Position numbers and translations under genes: made by a program. Shown piece after piece: positions 54,925 through 64,000 of a DNA stretch of 64,000 nt; positions within the stretch are counted from its first letter, which is position 1, and the number at the start of each line of letters is the position of its first letter. The notes beneath the pieces are model-generated. The model was not told where the DNA came from. It was given only the letters and a program-made list of their open reading frames with translations, and ran no database searches. The DNA is from Rhizobiales bacterium 62-17 (GTDB lineage Bacteria; Pseudomonadota; Alphaproteobacteria; Rhizobiales; Beijerinckiaceae), in NCBI GenBank assembly GCA_001898965.1, contig MKVW01000004.1, forward strand, positions 413,307-477,306, written 5' to 3'.

Positions 54925-55344
54925 ATGCCGCAATCGCTTGTCCGTCTTACGCTCGCTGTTGGTCTCGTGGCGATACTGGGAACCGGCATGGCGCGTGCGG
55001 ACGATGAATACCTGTTCGACGCGCTGAAGAAACCCGCCTATCGCAAGGCCTGGACCGCCATGCTGTCCGGCGAGAAGAATATTCCCGGCTGGCTAATCGC
55101 CTTCGGCAAGGGCGGCCCCGGCGTTGCCGGCCCGCTGAAAACCATCACCGTTGAAGGCCGCAAAATGCAGGCGTCCAACGTCTGCAAGCCGCACGACTGC
55201 GCCGGCAACGAACTGCATATCTTTTTCAGTCTCGATGCATCGAGCGCCATCGGATCCCTGACCAGCGAGGGCCAACGCCCCCGCTATCTCGGCGCGCCAA
55301 CCCCGGCGCAACGCATGGCGCTCGATCGCGCCATGGCTAATTGA
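54925..55344 (+). CDS. Inhibitor of vertebrate lysozyme (Ivy) family protein
   Basis: 139 residues. Signal peptide (about 1-25), then YLFDALKKPAYRKAWTAML and the diagnostic disulfide loop CKPHDC at 87-92, which inserts in the lysozyme active site in Ivy. Periplasmic protection against lysozyme-type muramidases or control of endogenous lytic transglycosylases. Start ATG 54925; convergent with thrS, 12 bases apart. Confident family call from the loop. Confidence 0.88.
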   Translation: MPQSLVRLTLAVGLVAILGTGMARADDEYLFDALKKPAYRKAWTAMLSGEKNIPGWLIAFGKGGPGVAGPLKTITVEGRKMQASNVCKPHDCAGNELHIFFSLDASSAIGSLTSEGQRPRYLGAPTPAQRMALDRAMAN

Positions 55345-55356
55345 TCAACGAGCTGA

Positions 55357-57315
55357 CTACTCGCCGCGACGCACATCCGGCGGGATGGCTTCGTCGGCGA
55401 GCATCGCCAGCGCTTCATCAAGCGACATCGACACCTGCTGCTGCGAGCCGAGCCGGCGGATCGACACGGTACGCTCGGCTGCTTCCTTGCGGCCGGCGAC
55501 GAGCATCACTGGAATTTTTGCCAGCGAATGCTCGCGCACCTTGTAGTTGATCTTCTCGTTGCGCAGATCGGGATCGACGCGCAGGCCGCGCTTGCGCGCC
55601 AGCGCCGTCACTTCCATGGCATAGTCGTCGGCTTCCTGGGTGATCGTCGCCACAACGATCTGGGTCGGCGACAGCCACAGCGGCAGATGGCCGGCGTGAT
55701 GCTCGATCAGAATGCCGGTGAAACGCTCCAGCGAACCGCAGATCGCCCGGTGCACCATGACCGGCGGCGTCTTCTCGCCATTGGCGGCAATGTAGAAGGC
55801 GCCGAAACGTTCCGGCAAGTTGAAGTCGACCTGGGTCGTACCGCACTGCCAGTCGCGGCCGATGGCATCACGCAGCACATATTCGAACTTCGGCCCGTAG
55901 AACGCGCCTTCGCCCGGGTTGAGCGCAACCGTGACGATATTGCCGTGCCGCGCCTTGATCTCGTCGAGCACGCGCATCATCACGCTTTCGGCATGATCCC
56001 ACATGGCATCGGTGCCGACGCGCTTTTCAGGGCGGGTCGACAGTTTCACGACGATCTTGTCGAAGCCGAAGTCGCGATAGACCGACAGGATCAGATCGTT
56101 GATCTTGAGGCATTCTTCGGCGAGCTGCTCTTCCGTGCAGAAGATATGCGCATCGTCCTGGGTGAAAGCACGCACGCGCATCACCCCATGCAAGGCGCCC
56201 GACGGCTCATAGCGATGCACGATGCCGAACTCGGCCAGGCGCATCGGCAGCTCGCGATAAGAGCGCAGACCGTGCTTGAAAATCTGCACGTGGCCCGGGC
56301 AGTTCATGGGTTTCAGTGCATAAATGCGCTCTTCGTCGGCCTCGTCGCCGGCGGGCTTCGCCATGAACATGGCTTCGCGATACCAGCCCCAGTGGCCGGA
56401 GGTTTCCCACAACGACTTGTCGAGCACTTGCGGCGCATTCACTTCCGCGTAATCGCCAGCAAGACGTCGCCGCATATAGGCCATCAGGGTCTGGAACAGG
56501 GTCCAGCCCTTGGGATGCCAGAAGATCGCGCCAGGGCCTTCCTCCTGGAAATGGAACAGGTCCATCTCGCGCGCTAGGCGACGATGGTCGCGACGTTCCG
56601 CCTCTTCAAGCTGATGCAGATAGGCGTCGAGATCGTCCTGCTTGGCGAAGGCCGTGCCGTAAATGCGGCTCAGCATCGGCTTGTTGGAATCACCACGCCA
56701 ATAGGCGCCGGCCACCTTCATCAATTTGAAGGCGCTGCCGATCTTGCCGGTCGAGGTCATGTGCGGACCACGGCACAGATCGAGCCAGTCGCCCTGCTTG
56801 TAGATTTTCAGATCCTGGTCGGCCGGGATGGCTTCAACCAGCTCCACCTTGAACGCCTCGCCCTTCTCCTCGAAGAAGCTGATCGCCTTGTCGCGGCTCC
56901 ACACTTCCTTGGTGAAAGGCGCGTCGCGGGCGATGATCTCGCGCATCTTCTTTTCGATGGCGGCGAAATCTTCCGGCGTGAACGGCTGGTTGCGGCTGAA
57001 ATCGTAATAGAAGCCGTTTTCGATCACCGGGCCGATGGTCACCTGCGTGCCCGGCCACAGGCTCTGCACCGCTTCGGCAAGCACGTGGGCGCAATCGTGC
57101 CGGATCAGCTCCAGCGCGCGCGGATCGTCGCGGTTGATGAATTCGAGTTTCGCATCCTTGGTCAAAGGATCGGCGAGATCGGCGAGCACACCATCGACGG
57201 CCATCGCCACAGTACGCTTCGCCAGCGAGGGCGAAATGCCCTTGGCGATGTCGAGACCTGTGGTGCCGGGGGCGAATTGGCGCTGCGCGCCGTCAGGGAA
57301 AGTGACGGAAATCAT
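55357..57315 (-). CDS. thrS: Threonyl-tRNA synthetase
   Basis: 652 residues, typical. N-terminal TGS domain (about 1-60), editing domain (SAD) with the metal-binding [12 protein letters not shown] region, class II catalytic core with [39 protein letters not shown] (motif 2 area) and [11 protein letters not shown], and the C-terminal anticodon domain. ATG 57315. No T-box or other leader was seen (none expected in this group). Essential gene. Confidence 0.97.
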   Translation of the reverse strand: MISVTFPDGAQRQFAPGTTGLDIAKGISPSLAKRTVAMAVDGVLADLADPLTKDAKLEFINRDDPRALELIRHDCAHVLAEAVQSLWPGTQVTIGPVIENGFYYDFSRNQPFTPEDFAAIEKKMREIIARDAPFTKEVWSRDKAISFFEEKGEAFKVELVEAIPADQDLKIYKQGDWLDLCRGPHMTSTGKIGSAFKLMKVAGAYWRGDSNKPMLSRIYGTAFAKQDDLDAYLHQLEEAERRDHRRLAREMDLFHFQEEGPGAIFWHPKGWTLFQTLMAYMRRRLAGDYAEVNAPQVLDKSLWETSGHWGWYREAMFMAKPAGDEADEERIYALKPMNCPGHVQIFKHGLRSYRELPMRLAEFGIVHRYEPSGALHGVMRVRAFTQDDAHIFCTEEQLAEECLKINDLILSVYRDFGFDKIVVKLSTRPEKRVGTDAMWDHAESVMMRVLDEIKARHGNIVTVALNPGEGAFYGPKFEYVLRDAIGRDWQCGTTQVDFNLPERFGAFYIAANGEKTPPVMVHRAICGSLERFTGILIEHHAGHLPLWLSPTQIVVATITQEADDYAMEVTALARKRGLRVDPDLRNEKINYKVREHSLAKIPVMLVAGRKEAAERTVSIRRLGSQQQVSMSLDEALAMLADEAIPPDVRRGE

Positions 57316-57432
57316 ATCGTCTCCTTGAGCTCAATCGCCGAAACGAGCCGGCGTAAGCGATGCGGGAGACCGGATATAGACAGAACAAGACAGCGAGGCA
57401 AGGAAGCGAGGCAAGGAATGCCTCGCCGCCCG

Positions 57433-58434
57433 TCACGGCAGTAACACCACCGGCCCCGCATGGGCAGCGCTTTCCGCGTCGCGATGGGCGGTTGCGGCTT
57501 CGGCGAGCGGATAGGTGCGGGTCGCCACGGTCTTGAGCACGCCTTGCCCGACGAGTTCGAACAGATCCTTCATCAGCTCTCGGAAACGTTGTGGATCGCC
57601 GAGGAAATAATGCACCCCGGGGCGCCAGAGATTGAGCGTGCCTTTCAGCGACAGATCGATGATGTCGATCGGCGGCACGTGCCCCGAGGCATTGCCATAG
57701 TTCACCAGAGTGCCGAACGGCGCCGTGCAATCCATCGAGGGAATGAACGTATCCTTGCCGACACCATCGAGCACCGCCGTCACGCCTTGTGGCACGATGT
57801 CTTTCACCGCCTTCACGAAATCGGTCTGCCGATAGAGAATGGCATGATCGCAGCCATGCGCCTTGGCGATCTCCGCTTTATCAGCGCTGCCGACGGTGCC
57901 GATGACCGTTGCGCCATAATGCTTGCACCATTGCACCAGGATGAGCCCGACGCCGCTGGCAGCGGCATGAATCAATACGGTGTCGCCAGGCTTAGGCTGA
58001 TAGATTTTATTGATGATGTTGGAGGCGGTGAGCCCCTTGAGCATGATCGAGGCCGCCTGCACGTCCGAGATATCGTCAGGGATCGGCGCCAGTCGCGCGG
58101 CGAAGACATTGCGCTCCTGCGCATAAGACCCGGTGTTCTGAAAAAAGCCGGCACCCATGCCGACATAACCGACCCGGTCACCCACGCGCCAGGTATCGAC
58201 ACCGGGCCCCAGCGCCGTCACCACGGCCGCCGCCTCATTGCCGAGGATGATTGGCATGGGCAGCGGGTCCTTCTGGTAGAAGCCGCCGCGCCGCACGTTG
58301 ATGTCGGAAAAATTCAGCGCCACGGCGGTGTGGCGCACCCGCACTTCGCCGGGCCCCGGCGGCGGCAATTCGATATCCTCGAAACGCATGACGTCCGGCC
58401 CGCCATGGCCATGAATGCGTATGGCTTTGATCAC
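57433..58434 (-). CDS. Quinone oxidoreductase (zinc-independent MDR family)
   Basis: 333 residues from the GTG at 58434, which has AAAGGAG seven bases upstream; the longer reading from 58461 is less likely. GroES-like N-terminus (MRFEDIELPPPGPGEVRVRH) and a Rossmann domain with AASGVGLILVQWCKHYGATVIGTVG for NADPH. The QOR/CrtZ-like group reduces quinones and enones by one- or two-electron transfer. It is divergent from ahpC, suggesting a shared oxidative-stress promoter region. Confidence 0.88.
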   Translation of the reverse strand: MIKAIRIHGHGGPDVMRFEDIELPPPGPGEVRVRHTAVALNFSDINVRRGGFYQKDPLPMPIILGNEAAAVVTALGPGVDTWRVGDRVGYVGMGAGFFQNTGSYAQERNVFAARLAPIPDDISDVQAASIMLKGLTASNIINKIYQPKPGDTVLIHAAASGVGLILVQWCKHYGATVIGTVGSADKAEIAKAHGCDHAILYRQTDFVKAVKDIVPQGVTAVLDGVGKDTFIPSMDCTAPFGTLVNYGNASGHVPPIDIIDLSLKGTLNLWRPGVHYFLGDPQRFRELMKDLFELVGQGVLKTVATRTYPLAEAATAHRDAESAAHAGPVVLLP

Positions 58435-58516
58435 GCCCCAGCTCCTTTTTCGCTTCCTCAAGCTTGTGCTTCTTAATCACAATAAGCTTTTGATCCAGAA
58501 TAGAATACCTCTAATT

Positions 58517-58553
58517 ATAGATATTCCCTATCGATCTTTAAGACATAATCGAT
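58517..58553 (+). promoter_or_regulatory. OxyR-like binding site upstream of ahpC
   Basis: The dyad ATAGATATTCCCTAT (58517-58531) fits the OxyR half-pair ATAG-N7-CTAT exactly; 22 bases downstream a second, weaker match TAAGACATAATCGAT starts at 58539, the spacing of a full OxyR tetramer site. It is about 150 bases before the ahpC start. Inferred by consensus, not tested. Confidence 0.55.
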
Positions 58554-58682
58554 TGGATCGATCTCAAACAAATTCCTATCTTGACCATGTCCGGAAGCCA
58601 AGGCGCGCCGCAGGCGCATCCAAAGGACATTCCGTTGACGCCAATGCGGCGAAGCCCGCTCCCAAAAAAGAAAGAGAGATAC

Positions 58683-59237
58683 ATGCTCGGCATCGGCTCG
58701 AAACTGCCTGCTTTTGACATCACCGGCGTGAAGCCCGGCTTCAACAACCATGAGGAAAAGGGCGTCAGCGCCTTCGAAACCCTCACCCAGGACAGCTTCG
58801 CCGGCAAGTGGAAGATCATCTTCTTCTACCCGAAGGACTTCACCTTCGTCTGCCCGACGGAGATCGCCGAATTCGCCCGCCTCAACGCGGAATTCGCCGA
58901 CCGTGACGCTGTCGTCCTCGGCGGCTCGACCGACAACGAATTCGTCAAGCTCGCCTGGCGCCGCGACCACAAGGACCTGAAGAGCCTGCCGATCTGGCAG
59001 TTCGCCGACACCAAGGGTTCGCTGGTTGATGGCCTTGGCGTGCGCGCCGAAGACGGCACCTGCCACCGCTACACCTTCGTCGTCGATCCGCACAACGTCA
59101 TCCAGCACGTCTATGCGACGGCTTCGAGCGTCGGCCGCGCGCCGAAGGACACGCTGCGTGTTCTCGACGCCCTGCAGACCGACGAACTGTGCGCTTGCAA
59201 CCGCGAAGTCGGCGGCGAAACCCTGAAGGCGGCGTAA
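58683..59237 (+). CDS. ahpC: Alkyl hydroperoxide reductase AhpC (AhpD-dependent type)
   Basis: 184 residues. Two-cysteine peroxiredoxin that reduces H2O2 and organic hydroperoxides. Peroxidatic Cys57 in [15 protein letters not shown], resolving region C170/C172 (ELCACNREV); a further Cys at 127. The three-Cys pattern and the adjacent ahpD match the mycobacterial-type system where AhpD rather than AhpF reduces AhpC. ATG 58683, 20 bases before ahpD follows its stop. Upstream OxyR-like site suggests peroxide induction. Confidence 0.95.
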   Translation: MLGIGSKLPAFDITGVKPGFNNHEEKGVSAFETLTQDSFAGKWKIIFFYPKDFTFVCPTEIAEFARLNAEFADRDAVVLGGSTDNEFVKLAWRRDHKDLKSLPIWQFADTKGSLVDGLGVRAEDGTCHRYTFVVDPHNVIQHVYATASSVGRAPKDTLRVLDALQTDELCACNREVGGETLKAA

Positions 59238-59257
59238 CAAGTCAGGAAGGAAGCATC

Positions 59258-59809
59258 ATGAGCATCGAAGCTCTGAAGGCCCGTATTCCCGATTTCGCCA
59301 AGGACGTCCGCCTCAATCTCTCGTCGCTTGCGGGCGACGAGAGCCTCGGCCAGCAGACCAAATGGGGCCTGCTGCTGGCGGTGGCGATCTCGACGCGCAA
59401 TGCGGAAGTCGCAAGCGCCATCGGCGCGGAAGCTGCTGGCCAGCTTTCGCCCGAAGCCGCCCAGGCGGCACGCGCGGCGGCGTCGATCATGGCGATGAAC
59501 AATGTCTACTATCGCTTTGTTCACCTCGCCTCGAACAAGGAATACGGCACGTTGCCGGCAAAGCTGCGCATGAACGTCATCGGCAATCCGGGTGTTCCGA
59601 AGACCGATTTCGAACTGTGGTCGCTGGCGGTTTCCGCCATCAACGGCTGCGGCATGTGCATCGATGCCCATGAGAAAGTGCTGCGCGAACACGGCGTCGA
59701 AGCCGCAACCGTGCAGACGGCGGTGCGCTATGCTGCCATCCTGCAATCGGTAGCTGTCGCCATCGAAGCCGGCGACGCGGAAGCCCAGGCGCTCGAACAA
59801 GCCGCCTGA
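59258..59809 (+). CDS. ahpD: Alkylhydroperoxidase AhpD
   Basis: 183 residues with the CxxC active site Cys131-Cys134 in [12 protein letters not shown], Glu119 and His138 completing the proton relay. AhpD passes electrons from lipoyl-carrier proteins to AhpC. The AAGGAAG site precedes ATG 59258, 20 bases after the ahpC stop. The operon ends at a strong terminator. Confidence 0.95.
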   Translation: MSIEALKARIPDFAKDVRLNLSSLAGDESLGQQTKWGLLLAVAISTRNAEVASAIGAEAAGQLSPEAAQAARAAASIMAMNNVYYRFVHLASNKEYGTLPAKLRMNVIGNPGVPKTDFELWSLAVSAINGCGMCIDAHEKVLREHGVEAATVQTAVRYAAILQSVAVAIEAGDAEAQALEQAA

Positions 59810-59832
59810 TCCACAACGCTCCGTAAGAGTGG

Positions 59833-59865
59833 AACTCCCGGACCTTGGTCCGGGAGTTTTATTTT
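59833..59865 (+). terminator. Intrinsic terminator after ahpCD
   Basis: Stem AACTCCCGGAC/GTCCGGGAGTT with loop CTTG, followed by TTATTTT. About 24 bases past the ahpD stop; may also work for the convergent Bug gene from the other side. Confidence 0.8.
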
Positions 59866-59873
59866 GGTCGAAC

Positions 59874-60842
59874 TCACTCCGCCGCGAGTGGCAGCTTTCC
59901 TGCTTCCGACAGCTTGCGATATTTCTCGCTCTGCGAACGCACCGTCGCCATCAGCACATCCGGATTGCCCGGATAAGGGTCGGCGGCGGCATTGCTGAGA
60001 AACGCCTTTGTCTCAGGCGTTTTCACGATGGCGTTGAGCAGACCTTCCAGCTTGTCGCGAACATCCTGTGGCGTGCCCGCCGGCGCGAAAATGGCGAACC
60101 AGGGCGTCATGTCGAAATCGGCGACGCCCTGCTCCTGCATCGTCGGCACATCCGGCGCCAGCGAGATGCGCTGCGGCGAGGTGACAGCGAGCATGCGCAC
60201 CTGGCCGCGCTCCGCCGGACCTTTCACTCCCGTCGAATCCATGAAGAAGAAATCGAGATCGCCGGCGGCCAGCTCAGTCGCTGCCATCGCGGACGCCTTG
60301 TAAGGCACGCGTTGCGCGTTCACGCCGATCGCATCGAGATAGATTTCCGCCGAGGCCAGCGAGATCGACGTCGGCGCGCCATAACGTGCCCGTGTGCCTT
60401 TCTCCTTCAGGCTTTTCGTCAGGTCAGCGACGCTGTGGATGTCCGACTTTCCGGAAACGACAAGCACGAAAGCCGCGCGCGCCAGCGTGGTGATCGGCGC
60501 GAAGTCCGACAGTTTGAAACCGAGATTCTTGTAGAGATAGAAATTGCCGGTCAAAGGATTGCTGGTCGAGAACAGCAGCGTATAGCCGTCGGGCTTGGCA
60601 GAGGCCACCGCCTGTGTCGCCAGATTACCGCCGGCGCCCGGCCTGTTCTCGACGACGACGGTCTGATTGGTCGCTTTCGCCAGTTGATCGGCAAAATAAC
60701 GGCACAGCAGATCAGCGCCACCGCCGGCTGGAAGGCCGATAAGAATGCGCACCGGTTTTGATGGATAATCCTGCGCCATCATCGGCGATGATGCGACAAC
60801 AAAAAACGCGCAGACAAAAAGCCGTCGAAGCCGCGACGTCAT
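59874..60842 (-). CDS. TTT/Bug-family substrate-binding protein (first)
   Basis: 322 residues. Sec signal (LFVCAFFVVASSPMMAQ) then the TctC/Bug core: YPSKPVRILIGLPAGGGADLLCRYFADQLAK and VVENRPGAGGNLATQAVASAKPDGYTLLF, the classic Bug motifs for binding carboxylates. Periplasmic receptor of a tripartite tricarboxylate transporter whose membrane subunits are not in the window. Third gene of the minus-strand operon with the TPP enzyme (73 bases upstream). GGGAGGGAGAA precedes ATG 60842. Confidence 0.9.
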   Translation of the reverse strand: MTSRLRRLFVCAFFVVASSPMMAQDYPSKPVRILIGLPAGGGADLLCRYFADQLAKATNQTVVVENRPGAGGNLATQAVASAKPDGYTLLFSTSNPLTGNFYLYKNLGFKLSDFAPITTLARAAFVLVVSGKSDIHSVADLTKSLKEKGTRARYGAPTSISLASAEIYLDAIGVNAQRVPYKASAMAATELAAGDLDFFFMDSTGVKGPAERGQVRMLAVTSPQRISLAPDVPTMQEQGVADFDMTPWFAIFAPAGTPQDVRDKLEGLLNAIVKTPETKAFLSNAAADPYPGNPDVLMATVRSQSEKYRKLSEAGKLPLAAE

Positions 60843-60915
60843 TTCTCCCTCCCTCGATCATTTCTTATCTAAAACGAGGCGCGCCCTCTCCCGGCGCGCC
60901 CCGCCTGTCACGCAA

Positions 60916-62688
60916 TCAAGCGTAACCTGGAACCACGCGCACGTCGATCAGCGCGACGCCACCGGCTTCCACGGCCGCGATGGCCCCCGGCAGAGCCGCT
61001 TCCAGCTCGGCGATGGTGCGCACCGGCCCGATGCCGGTTGCGCCCTGACCCTGGGCGATCTGCGCCAGGTCGATGTCGGGATCGATCATCTTCTGGCCGA
61101 TCCACTTGTTCTCCGGTGGGCGCGTCCGCGTGTGGGCCACGCGCTCCTGATGCAATTCGTCGTTGTAGAACGAGGAATTGTTGGAGACGACGATGAGCAG
61201 CGGAATGCGGTAATGCACCGCCGTCCACAACACCGTCGCGCCCATCAGGAAGTCGCCATCGCCCAGCACCGCGACCGGAAAGCGGCCGCTGCCGCGCAGC
61301 GCCAATGCCGAACCCACGGCAATGCCTGGACCAGCCGCCAGGCCGCCACCGCCGGCGCCACCGAAGTAAGCCAGCGGATGGTCGATCGGCCACCAGCTCT
61401 CGTGCCAGGCGATCGTCGTGTGCAGCAGCGACACCTCGCGCTTGCCGAGAGCCTTGCGCAGCGCCAGCGCCAGATCGCGCACCAGCGGCTGCTCGTTGGC
61501 GCCGCGCAGTGCCAGATCGCGCTTCGGCCGCACGTCCTTCGACCAGACTTCTTTTTTCGCCGAGCCCAGCGCCTTCACCAGCGCCGCCACGGTGAGATCG
61601 GTGTCGGCCGAGACGAACAGATCCGCCGGCGGCAGCACCTGATGATCCATGCTCCAGCCGTTGTGGATGCGATGGTCCATCGAGACGTTGATGATCTTGC
61701 CCGTCGGCGCGCCGCCTTCGACACACGACAGCAGGAAACCACCGATATCGACCGCGTCGAAGGCCAGGATCAGATCCGCCTCGCGGACCAAGGCCGCGAG
61801 ATGCTTCTCAGCCTGCATATGGGCGCAACCCGCGTGCAGCGGATGTTCCGTCGGGAAAACCGCCGAGGATTTCAGGTCGGTTATGACAGGCGCGCCAAGC
61901 CGCTCGGCCAAAGCCACGCGATTGTCCCAGGCTGCCTGCGCACGCGAACCGCGACCATAGAAGATCACCGGCTTCTTCGCGCCTTCGATCAGCTTCTTGG
62001 CTTGCGCCACCAGGTCTTCGCTGGGGCCCAGCACCACCGGCGGTCCATAGCGCTTGACATCCATCGGCGGCAAGTCTTTCGCCAACGGATCTTCCTGCAG
62101 ACCGACGTCGAGATTGACGTAGACCGGACCCTTCGGCGTCGTCTCGGCGATCCAGCGCGCGCGCACGATGGCTTCGCGTGCCGCCGCCGGCGAACCCGGC
62201 TGATCGTCCCACTTCACATAATTGCGGATCATCGACGCTTGATCGCGCGACGTATGAATCCATTCGATCCACGGCCGGCGGCGGGCAGCATCGAGATAGC
62301 CCGTCGCACCCATGATCAGGACGGGCATGCGATCGCACCAGGCGTTGAAGATCGCCATCGAGGCATGCATCAGGCCGACATTCGAATGAACCGCGGCGGC
62401 CATCGCCTTTTCAGTCACCTTGGCCCAGCCCTGCGCGATGTGAACGGCATGTTCTTCATGCAGGCACAGCAGCATCTGCGGCTTGGTATTGCCGAGATAG
62501 TTGACGATGGAATCGTGCAGGCCGCGATAGCTGGCGCCCGGGTTGAGCGCGATATAGGGCACGTCCAGGTCGCGCAGCGTTTCGGCGACCACGTCGCTGC
62601 CGAAGCTCGCCTTGGGCGCCAGCGGCCCCTTGGGATCCTCGACCCGCGCAACGTTATGGCCAGCGCCAGGGGTCATTTTATCGTCCAC
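60916..62688 (-). CDS. Thiamine diphosphate-dependent enzyme (acetolactate synthase/decarboxylase-like)
   Basis: 590 residues from the GTG at 62688 (GGGAGG five bases upstream; ATG 62676 lies inside). Pyr domain with catalytic Glu78/79 (LLCLHEEHA), middle domain (VIFYGRGSRAQ), and C-terminal PP domain with GDGDFLMG...NN (about residue 474), the Mg/ThDP motif. The family includes acetolactate synthases, benzoylformate decarboxylase-like and sulfoacetaldehyde acetyltransferase-like enzymes; none can be picked from sequence alone. It sits between two Bug receptors, pointing to decarboxylation or condensation of an imported 2-oxo or carboxylic acid (inference). Confidence 0.85.
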   Translation of the reverse strand: MDDKMTPGAGHNVARVEDPKGPLAPKASFGSDVVAETLRDLDVPYIALNPGASYRGLHDSIVNYLGNTKPQMLLCLHEEHAVHIAQGWAKVTEKAMAAAVHSNVGLMHASMAIFNAWCDRMPVLIMGATGYLDAARRRPWIEWIHTSRDQASMIRNYVKWDDQPGSPAAAREAIVRARWIAETTPKGPVYVNLDVGLQEDPLAKDLPPMDVKRYGPPVVLGPSEDLVAQAKKLIEGAKKPVIFYGRGSRAQAAWDNRVALAERLGAPVITDLKSSAVFPTEHPLHAGCAHMQAEKHLAALVREADLILAFDAVDIGGFLLSCVEGGAPTGKIINVSMDHRIHNGWSMDHQVLPPADLFVSADTDLTVAALVKALGSAKKEVWSKDVRPKRDLALRGANEQPLVRDLALALRKALGKREVSLLHTTIAWHESWWPIDHPLAYFGGAGGGGLAAGPGIAVGSALALRGSGRFPVAVLGDGDFLMGATVLWTAVHYRIPLLIVVSNNSSFYNDELHQERVAHTRTRPPENKWIGQKMIDPDIDLAQIAQGQGATGIGPVRTIAELEAALPGAIAAVEAGGVALIDVRVVPGYA

Positions 62689-62777
62689 ACTTTCCTCCCA
62701 TCTATTGATGCCGACGCCCGCGGGCGCGAATTCTGGTGCGGCCTCCGGCGACGCCGCACCAGCTATGCCTTGCAAAC

Positions 62778-63737
62778 CTATTGTGCCTCGATCTTGGCAA
62801 GATCGATCAGCTTACGCCATTTTTCGATCTGTCCATCCCAATAGGCGTCGATTTTGTCGGGTGCCAAAGTAAAGGGCACGGAAGCGGCCGTTGCCAGGAA
62901 TTTGGCGGTATCGGGCTCTTCCACCGCCTGTTTCATCCAACCGCGCAATTTATCGACGATCGGTTTCGGCGTCTTGGCCGGCGCCGCCAAGGCCATCCAG
63001 CCGGTCAGTTCATAGTCCTTCACGCCAGCCTCATCCATCGTGGGAATGTCGGGCGCAAAGGACATGCGCTGCGGTAAGGTAACGGCGAGGGCCTTGAGCT
63101 GGCCTCCGACGATCTGCCCCATGCCGAAGGGAGCATCGACAAACATGAAGTCGAGCACGCCATTGCCCAATTCGCGGGCAGCATCCTGTGTCGTTTTGTA
63201 GGGCACGTTCAGAGTATCGAGCCCCACCATCGACTTGTAGAGTTCACCCACCGCCATACCGGTAGAGCTACCTGATCCGTATTGGGCCTTGTCGCCCTTC
63301 TTTTTCAGCAAATCAGTCAGTTCGGCCACGGTCTTGACCGCGCTCTTGGGATTGACCGCCAGCAGGAAGCCATACTGGCTGCCGGGCGAGATCATCGTGA
63401 AATCCCGGCGGGCGTCGTAGTTCAGCTTTTTGTAGAGAAACATATTGGCCGAATAGACCGAGCTGGGCGCCCACATCAGCGTGTAGCCGTCAGGCGTCGC
63501 GCGAGCGACTTCCTGAGCCGCGATATTGCCATTGGCACCCGGCTTGTTGAGGACGACGATCGTTTGTCCCGACAACCGTTGCAATTTAGCCGCGAAAAAA
63601 CGGCCTGGAATATCAACGCCGCCGCCAGGCGGATAACCCATGATCAGTGAAATCGTCTTCGTTGGATAGTCTTGTGCCTGGGCGGGCGCTGCCACCATCG
63701 TCGCCAGACAGAATGCTATCGCATAACGGAATGCCAT
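62778..63737 (-). CDS. TTT/Bug-family substrate-binding protein (second)
   Basis: 319 residues from ATG 63737 (GGAGG eight bases upstream; other upstream start codons are too close to the ribosome site). Signal RYAIAFCLATMVAAPAQA followed by YPTKTISLIMGYPPGGGVD and LNKPGANGNIAAQEVARATPDGYTLMW, the Bug signatures. First gene of the minus-strand operon with the TPP enzyme and the second Bug. The two Bug proteins are paralogues but differ enough to bind different ligands. Confidence 0.9.
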   Translation of the reverse strand: MAFRYAIAFCLATMVAAPAQAQDYPTKTISLIMGYPPGGGVDIPGRFFAAKLQRLSGQTIVVLNKPGANGNIAAQEVARATPDGYTLMWAPSSVYSANMFLYKKLNYDARRDFTMISPGSQYGFLLAVNPKSAVKTVAELTDLLKKKGDKAQYGSGSSTGMAVGELYKSMVGLDTLNVPYKTTQDAARELGNGVLDFMFVDAPFGMGQIVGGQLKALAVTLPQRMSFAPDIPTMDEAGVKDYELTGWMALAAPAKTPKPIVDKLRGWMKQAVEEPDTAKFLATAASVPFTLAPDKIDAYWDGQIEKWRKLIDLAKIEAQ

Positions 63738-63975
63738 CCCCATTTCCTCCACATCTTTCGGGCGGGTTCCCCCCGCCGTTGCCGCCTTCTAGCCCAGGCA
63801 ATGGGAATATGGCTATGGCCGGCCGCAAAATTTCTCGCGCGACCAGCCAGGGAACGCCTGAAATATGTTGCACCCAGCCGCGATCCACTTCACAACGCCC
63901 GTCGTTTCGGATGTAGTCCCGTTGGATTTCGTCTTTTCATAAAAAAGAGCGGCCAGAGCCGCGTCGGAGGAAACA

Positions 63976-64000
63976 ATGACCATTTTGCAGAAAGCCGGCA
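63976..64000 (+). CDS. Start of a gene cut by the window end
   Basis: ATG at 63976 with CGGAGGAAACA upstream, reading M-T-I-L-Q-K-A-G and then ending at the window border. Divergent from the Bug-TPP-Bug operon; identity cannot be judged from eight codons. Confidence 0.5.

Noticed and set aside
1-64000. tRNA, rRNA, CRISPR arrays, insertion sequences, prophage genes
   Set aside because: None seen: no transposase or integrase motifs, no spaced direct repeats and no tRNA-like cloverleaf were found on reading, though a tool such as tRNAscan was not run.

Overview
The window is GC-rich chromosomal DNA of an alphaproteobacterium, most likely a Hyphomicrobiales (Rhizobiales) member. Markers seen: a TrcR/DUF1013 cell-cycle regulator, an aa3-type cytochrome oxidase subunit IV small protein beside a three-gene proton-translocating transhydrogenase (pntAA-pntAB-pntB), an NAD-dependent soluble formate dehydrogenase operon (fdsGBA-fdhD-fdsD), OpgC, short YdcH/DUF465 proteins, and tripartite tricarboxylate transporter (TTT) type binding proteins. 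Intergenic gaps are short, GTG and TTG starts are frequent, and I saw no rRNA, tRNA, CRISPR, phage or insertion-sequence genes.

Layout. 1-2561: long-chain acyl-CoA ligase (3' end cut by the window edge) and TrcR. 2698-5806: an AraC regulator divergent from a Tat-type solute-binding protein and a PhlG-like (2,4-diacetylphloroglucinol/phloretin hydrolase family) C-C hydrolase, a small aromatic-catabolism candidate. 5856-11526: prs, a lipoprotein, uvrC and an orphan EutA-like reactivase with a His-rich N-terminus. 11676-17647: formate dehydrogenase operon, its last stop overlapping the stop of a convergent 37-residue membrane protein. 17915-23805: L,D-transpeptidase, unknown gene, TauE/SafE permease, ruvC without ruvAB, an MFS transporter, a diguanylate cyclase and a small hypothetical. 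24016-28236: two MFS transporters flanking a cysteine hydrolase and a PuuE-like deacetylase, perhaps a ring-nitrogen or amide degradation module.

28237-35080: secreted depolymerase-like esterase, OpgC, 2-oxoglutarate oxygenase, a membrane KAP-type P-loop NTPase and EttA. 35155-40118: copper-handling pair (DUF2946-like and a YcnI-PCuAC fusion), cytochrome oxidase subunit IV and transhydrogenase. 40138-45595: esterase, small secreted protein, TPR lipoprotein, rpsU, purEK, two DUF465 proteins and a small hypothetical. 45804-50167: membrane-anchored TPR protein with a predicted DNA-binding-like head, a second TauE/SafE permease, and a GT87-GtrA fusion. 50352-57315: prpE, nitroreductase with flavin reductase, a secreted Ig-like protein, a stand-alone Lrp ligand domain, an Ivy-type lysozyme inhibitor and thrS. 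57433-59809: quinone oxidoreductase and the ahpC-ahpD peroxide-defence pair behind an OxyR-like site. 59874-63737: an operon of two TTT/Bug binding proteins around a thiamine-diphosphate enzyme. A further gene begins at 63976.

Much of the window is core metabolism. The accessory interest lies in the PhlG-like module, the orphan EutA-like ATPase, the convergent small membrane protein at the fds operon, the cysteine hydrolase/PuuE-like pair, the KAP NTPase, the GT87-GtrA fusion and the Bug-TPP-Bug operon. Assignments were made by reading translated sequence and motifs; no database search was run.
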